Shown here: one piece after another, positions 62,219 through 64,000 of the stretch
How positions within the stretch are numbered: position 1 is the stretch's first letter
How the letters are laid out: each line of letters starts with the position of its first letter
Origin: Neiella marina
Lineage (GTDB): Bacteria > Pseudomonadota > Gammaproteobacteria > Enterobacterales > Neiellaceae
Length of the DNA: 64,000 nt
NCBI RefSeq assembly: GCF_002165625.1
Contig: NZ_NGNS01000011.1
Span: 1-64,000, forward strand
Direction of reading: 5' to 3'
The notes under the pieces: model-generated
The model's database searches: none
What the model was told of the DNA's origin: nothing
The model's input: only the letters and a program-made list of their open reading frames with translations
Made by a program: the position numbers and the translations under genes

Positions 62219-64000
62219 ATGAAAAATCAAATGATATGTGCGGCGGCCATGTTGCTGACTGCATGTTCGCCAGCGGACTTGACTGCCGCTGAAGCAAGCC
62301 AACAGGTGATGCCAACGTTTAAGGAGCAGTTACAGGACTTTAAGCGTGAGAATAAAGATCGACGCAAATGGGACTCGCCTGTGGTTGCCGATTTAGATCA
62401 GGATGGCTTTGCCGATCTGATTATTAATGATCATGGTTATGGCATTCGTATTATGTGGAACAACGATGGCAAATTCGCCAAACCTTATGACTTGATCATG
62501 GGCGATATTCACGGTGTCGCAATTGGTGATGTCGATGGCGACGGTTTGCTTGAATTGTTGCTTTCTCGGGGCGGCGGCTCGGGCAGCAATGCCCGCAATA
62601 GTAAAGTATTTCGAGCCCATAAAGACCGCACCCTTGTTGCCTTACCTGAGCAAAAACCAGCCTTTGAGTTGATGCGCGGTCGGACCCTAAAGCTTATTGA
62701 CTTGGATCGCGATGGCGACTTAGATCTGCTGAATTTCGCTTTCCCGAGTAAAGAACGGCTAGGTGCTAGCGAAAACTATGTCTACGAAAATCAGGGTGAT
62801 GGCTACTTTACCGTCAATAATGTGCTGCCCCCGGTCAAAGGCGATGGTCAGAAAACGCTGGTAACCGATTTTAATAATGATGGTTACCCAGATTTGCTGA
62901 TTTACGGTCACGGACCAATGCAGGCCTATCAAGGGCAGGGCGATTTGACCTTCAAGACGGTCACTGATGTTGTATTACCTAATCGCATTGCTGATGTGAA
63001 TGGCATTGTTGAGCTGGATTACGACAATGATGGTGACTTTGATCTTTTCATTGCTCGCGGTAAGCCGTTTAAGCCCGGTGAAACCTTCTACAATCCACAA
63101 ACCCGCAAATGGGGTTTTTTCACCATGCGCGGTAAGTTTGACTATGTGATTCCGGCAGGCGAAGTACTTCATATCGAAAATCTTCAGACGCCTTGGCCAC
63201 ACACTACATTCAAGGTTGGAGAATCAGCTTATACCTTTGAGTTTGACGGCGAGACCCATTCTGGACGCAACACTAAATTGGTCAGCAGTGATGCCTTTGG
63301 TTTTCCCGATAAGCAGTTATCGAAGGGGCTATACATCGGCTACATCGGCAACAACAACTGGCGCATTGCCGGCAGTATTTTCAACCAATCGAGTGCTGTA
63401 TTTAGTGAAGTTTCTTCCTATAAAGCCGCTGAACATCACCCTGGTTTGAATGATGTATTACTCGAAAATCGCGGTGGCAAGTTTGTTGATGTGTCGGCTC
63501 AAGTTGGATTAGCTGAAGCCAATCAAAGCACTGCGGTCACCACTGCCGACTTCAATAACGACGGCTATGCTGATTTGGCGATTAGCCCACAAGGTTTGCT
63601 GGTAGAACAGAACGTTGGCTTAATTTGGCTCAACACGGCTGGCAAAGACGGCAAGCGGACTTTCGTGAAGGCCGATGGTCACCATGTCAGCACCGGAGAT
63701 ATTGGTTCTTGGGGCATGGCGATTGATAGCTTTGACCGCGATGGTGATGGCGACATCGACATCGTGATGGGCCAAGAGCGTGGCAAGTGGCACTTGTTTG
63801 ACAACCAGCTGCAGCAGCATAAAAACACCAACAACTTTGTCAAAGTTGCGCTGCCTTTGGTTCACTCCGGCAAGCGAACATCTGTCGGTGCCATTGTCAT
63901 GGTTAAAGCTTGTGGTATTAGCCAGCAAAGACGAATTGGTTCATCCGGGGCGATGTACTCTTCGACGTTCGACAATATTGCTCATTTCGGTGTTGGCCAG
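62219..64000 (+). CDS. FG-GAP/VCBS repeat lipoprotein with ASPIC-like end, partial
   Basis: Open from ATG 62219 to the window edge (594 codons, no stop), so the 3' end is missing. A short signal peptide with lipobox (MLLTACSPA) starts it. Repeats of the calcium-binding FG-GAP/VCBS type follow (VVADLDQDGFADLIIN, AIGDVDGDGLLELLLS, LIDLDRDGDLDLLN, VTDFNNDGYPDLLI, TADFNNDGYADLAIS, SFDRDGDGDIDIVMG), forming a probable beta-propeller. The last visible part (SVGAIVMVKACGISQQRRIG, then HFGVGQ) resembles the ASPIC/UnbV domain. Probably an envelope protein binding or modifying glycans. An ATG at 62231 is an alternative start. Confidence 0.78.
   Translation, partial: MKNQMICAAAMLLTACSPADLTAAEASQQVMPTFKEQLQDFKRENKDRRKWDSPVVADLDQDGFADLIINDHGYGIRIMWNNDGKFAKPYDLIMGDIHGVAIGDVDGDGLLELLLSRGGGSGSNARNSKVFRAHKDRTLVALPEQKPAFELMRGRTLKLIDLDRDGDLDLLNFAFPSKERLGASENYVYENQGDGYFTVNNVLPPVKGDGQKTLVTDFNNDGYPDLLIYGHGPMQAYQGQGDLTFKTVTDVVLPNRIADVNGIVELDYDNDGDFDLFIARGKPFKPGETFYNPQTRKWGFFTMRGKFDYVIPAGEVLHIENLQTPWPHTTFKVGESAYTFEFDGETHSGRNTKLVSSDAFGFPDKQLSKGLYIGYIGNNNWRIAGSIFNQSSAVFSEVSSYKAAEHHPGLNDVLLENRGGKFVDVSAQVGLAEANQSTAVTTADFNNDGYADLAISPQGLLVEQNVGLIWLNTAGKDGKRTFVKADGHHVSTGDIGSWGMAIDSFDRDGDGDIDIVMGQERGKWHLFDNQLQQHKNTNNFVKVALPLVHSGKRTSVGAIVMVKACGISQQRRIGSSGAMYSSTFDNIAHFGVGQ

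Noticed and set aside
1-64000. CRISPR arrays, prophage, insertion sequences or toxin-antitoxin pairs
   Set aside because: No regularly spaced repeats, transposase, integrase, phage structural or paired small toxin genes could be recognised anywhere in the window.

Overview
The window reads as the chromosome of a marine, Alteromonadales-like gammaproteobacterium. This rests on moderate base composition, the gene families present (UrtABCDE, NirBDC, YdcH, YehS/DUF1456), TonB-dependent glycan uptake and a sulfated-galactan degradation locus. No rRNA, CRISPR array, transposase or phage gene was seen. The exact genus cannot be read from the sequence. Layout: (1) 1-2.6 kb holds a tRNA-end-like repeat, a PfkB/1-phosphofructokinase-family kinase, a YdcH-like protein and a radical SAM enzyme. 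(2) 2.6-7.4 kb is a complete leftward urease operon ureABCEFG plus a HupE/UreJ-type putative nickel permease; ureD is missing here. (3) 7.5-9.6 kb holds a PhzF-like protein and a VOC-fold protein divergent from a SufR-like Cys-rich regulator, with a perfect palindrome between the last two. (4) 9.7-16.7 kb holds nirB-nirD-nirC-cobA (siroheme NADH nitrite reductase, nitrite channel, siroheme synthesis) behind a perfect FNR-type box, then a FAD oxidoreductase and a YehS protein. (5) 16.7-18.4 kb is a decayed patch with a truncated mdtJ-like SMR gene, followed by a LysR regulator. 

(6) 18.5-26.2 kb is a leftward urea-uptake operon, porin-urtABCDE-ureD, where the missing urease chaperone gene is found. 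Divergent from it, at 26.4-30.7 kb, is an unusual NCS1-permease/Cys-rich/histidine-kinase/receiver hybrid, overlapping a LuxR-type response regulator. I infer that the pair senses urea or a related nitrogen compound and controls the operon. (7) 30.8-36.9 kb holds a second phosphorelay: a 1655-residue CHASE/PAS hybrid kinase followed by a receiver-HPt protein. (8) 37.0-37.7 kb holds a small TonB-C lipoprotein between two identical 38-bp direct repeats. 

(9) 37.8-64.0 kb is a polysaccharide-utilisation region. It contains a GH127 enzyme, a secreted SMP-30-like protein, a sugar porter, 2-keto-3-deoxygalactonate kinase, its aldolase, a FadR-type GntR regulator, two S1 sulfatases, a NIT-domain chemoreceptor, a mandelate-racemase-group enolase-superfamily enzyme, an aldehyde dehydrogenase, a large TonB-dependent receptor, a Big2 lipoprotein, a GH16 enzyme and two unusual secreted proteins, the last cut by the window edge. 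The combination best fits catabolism of a carrageenan-type galactan through 3,6-anhydro-D-galactose to pyruvate and glyceraldehyde-3-phosphate. Five near-identical 15-bp palindromic sites lie before the transporter operon, the GntR gene (two), the sulfatase segment and the dehydratase operon. They look like the operators of one regulon, most simply that of the GntR protein.
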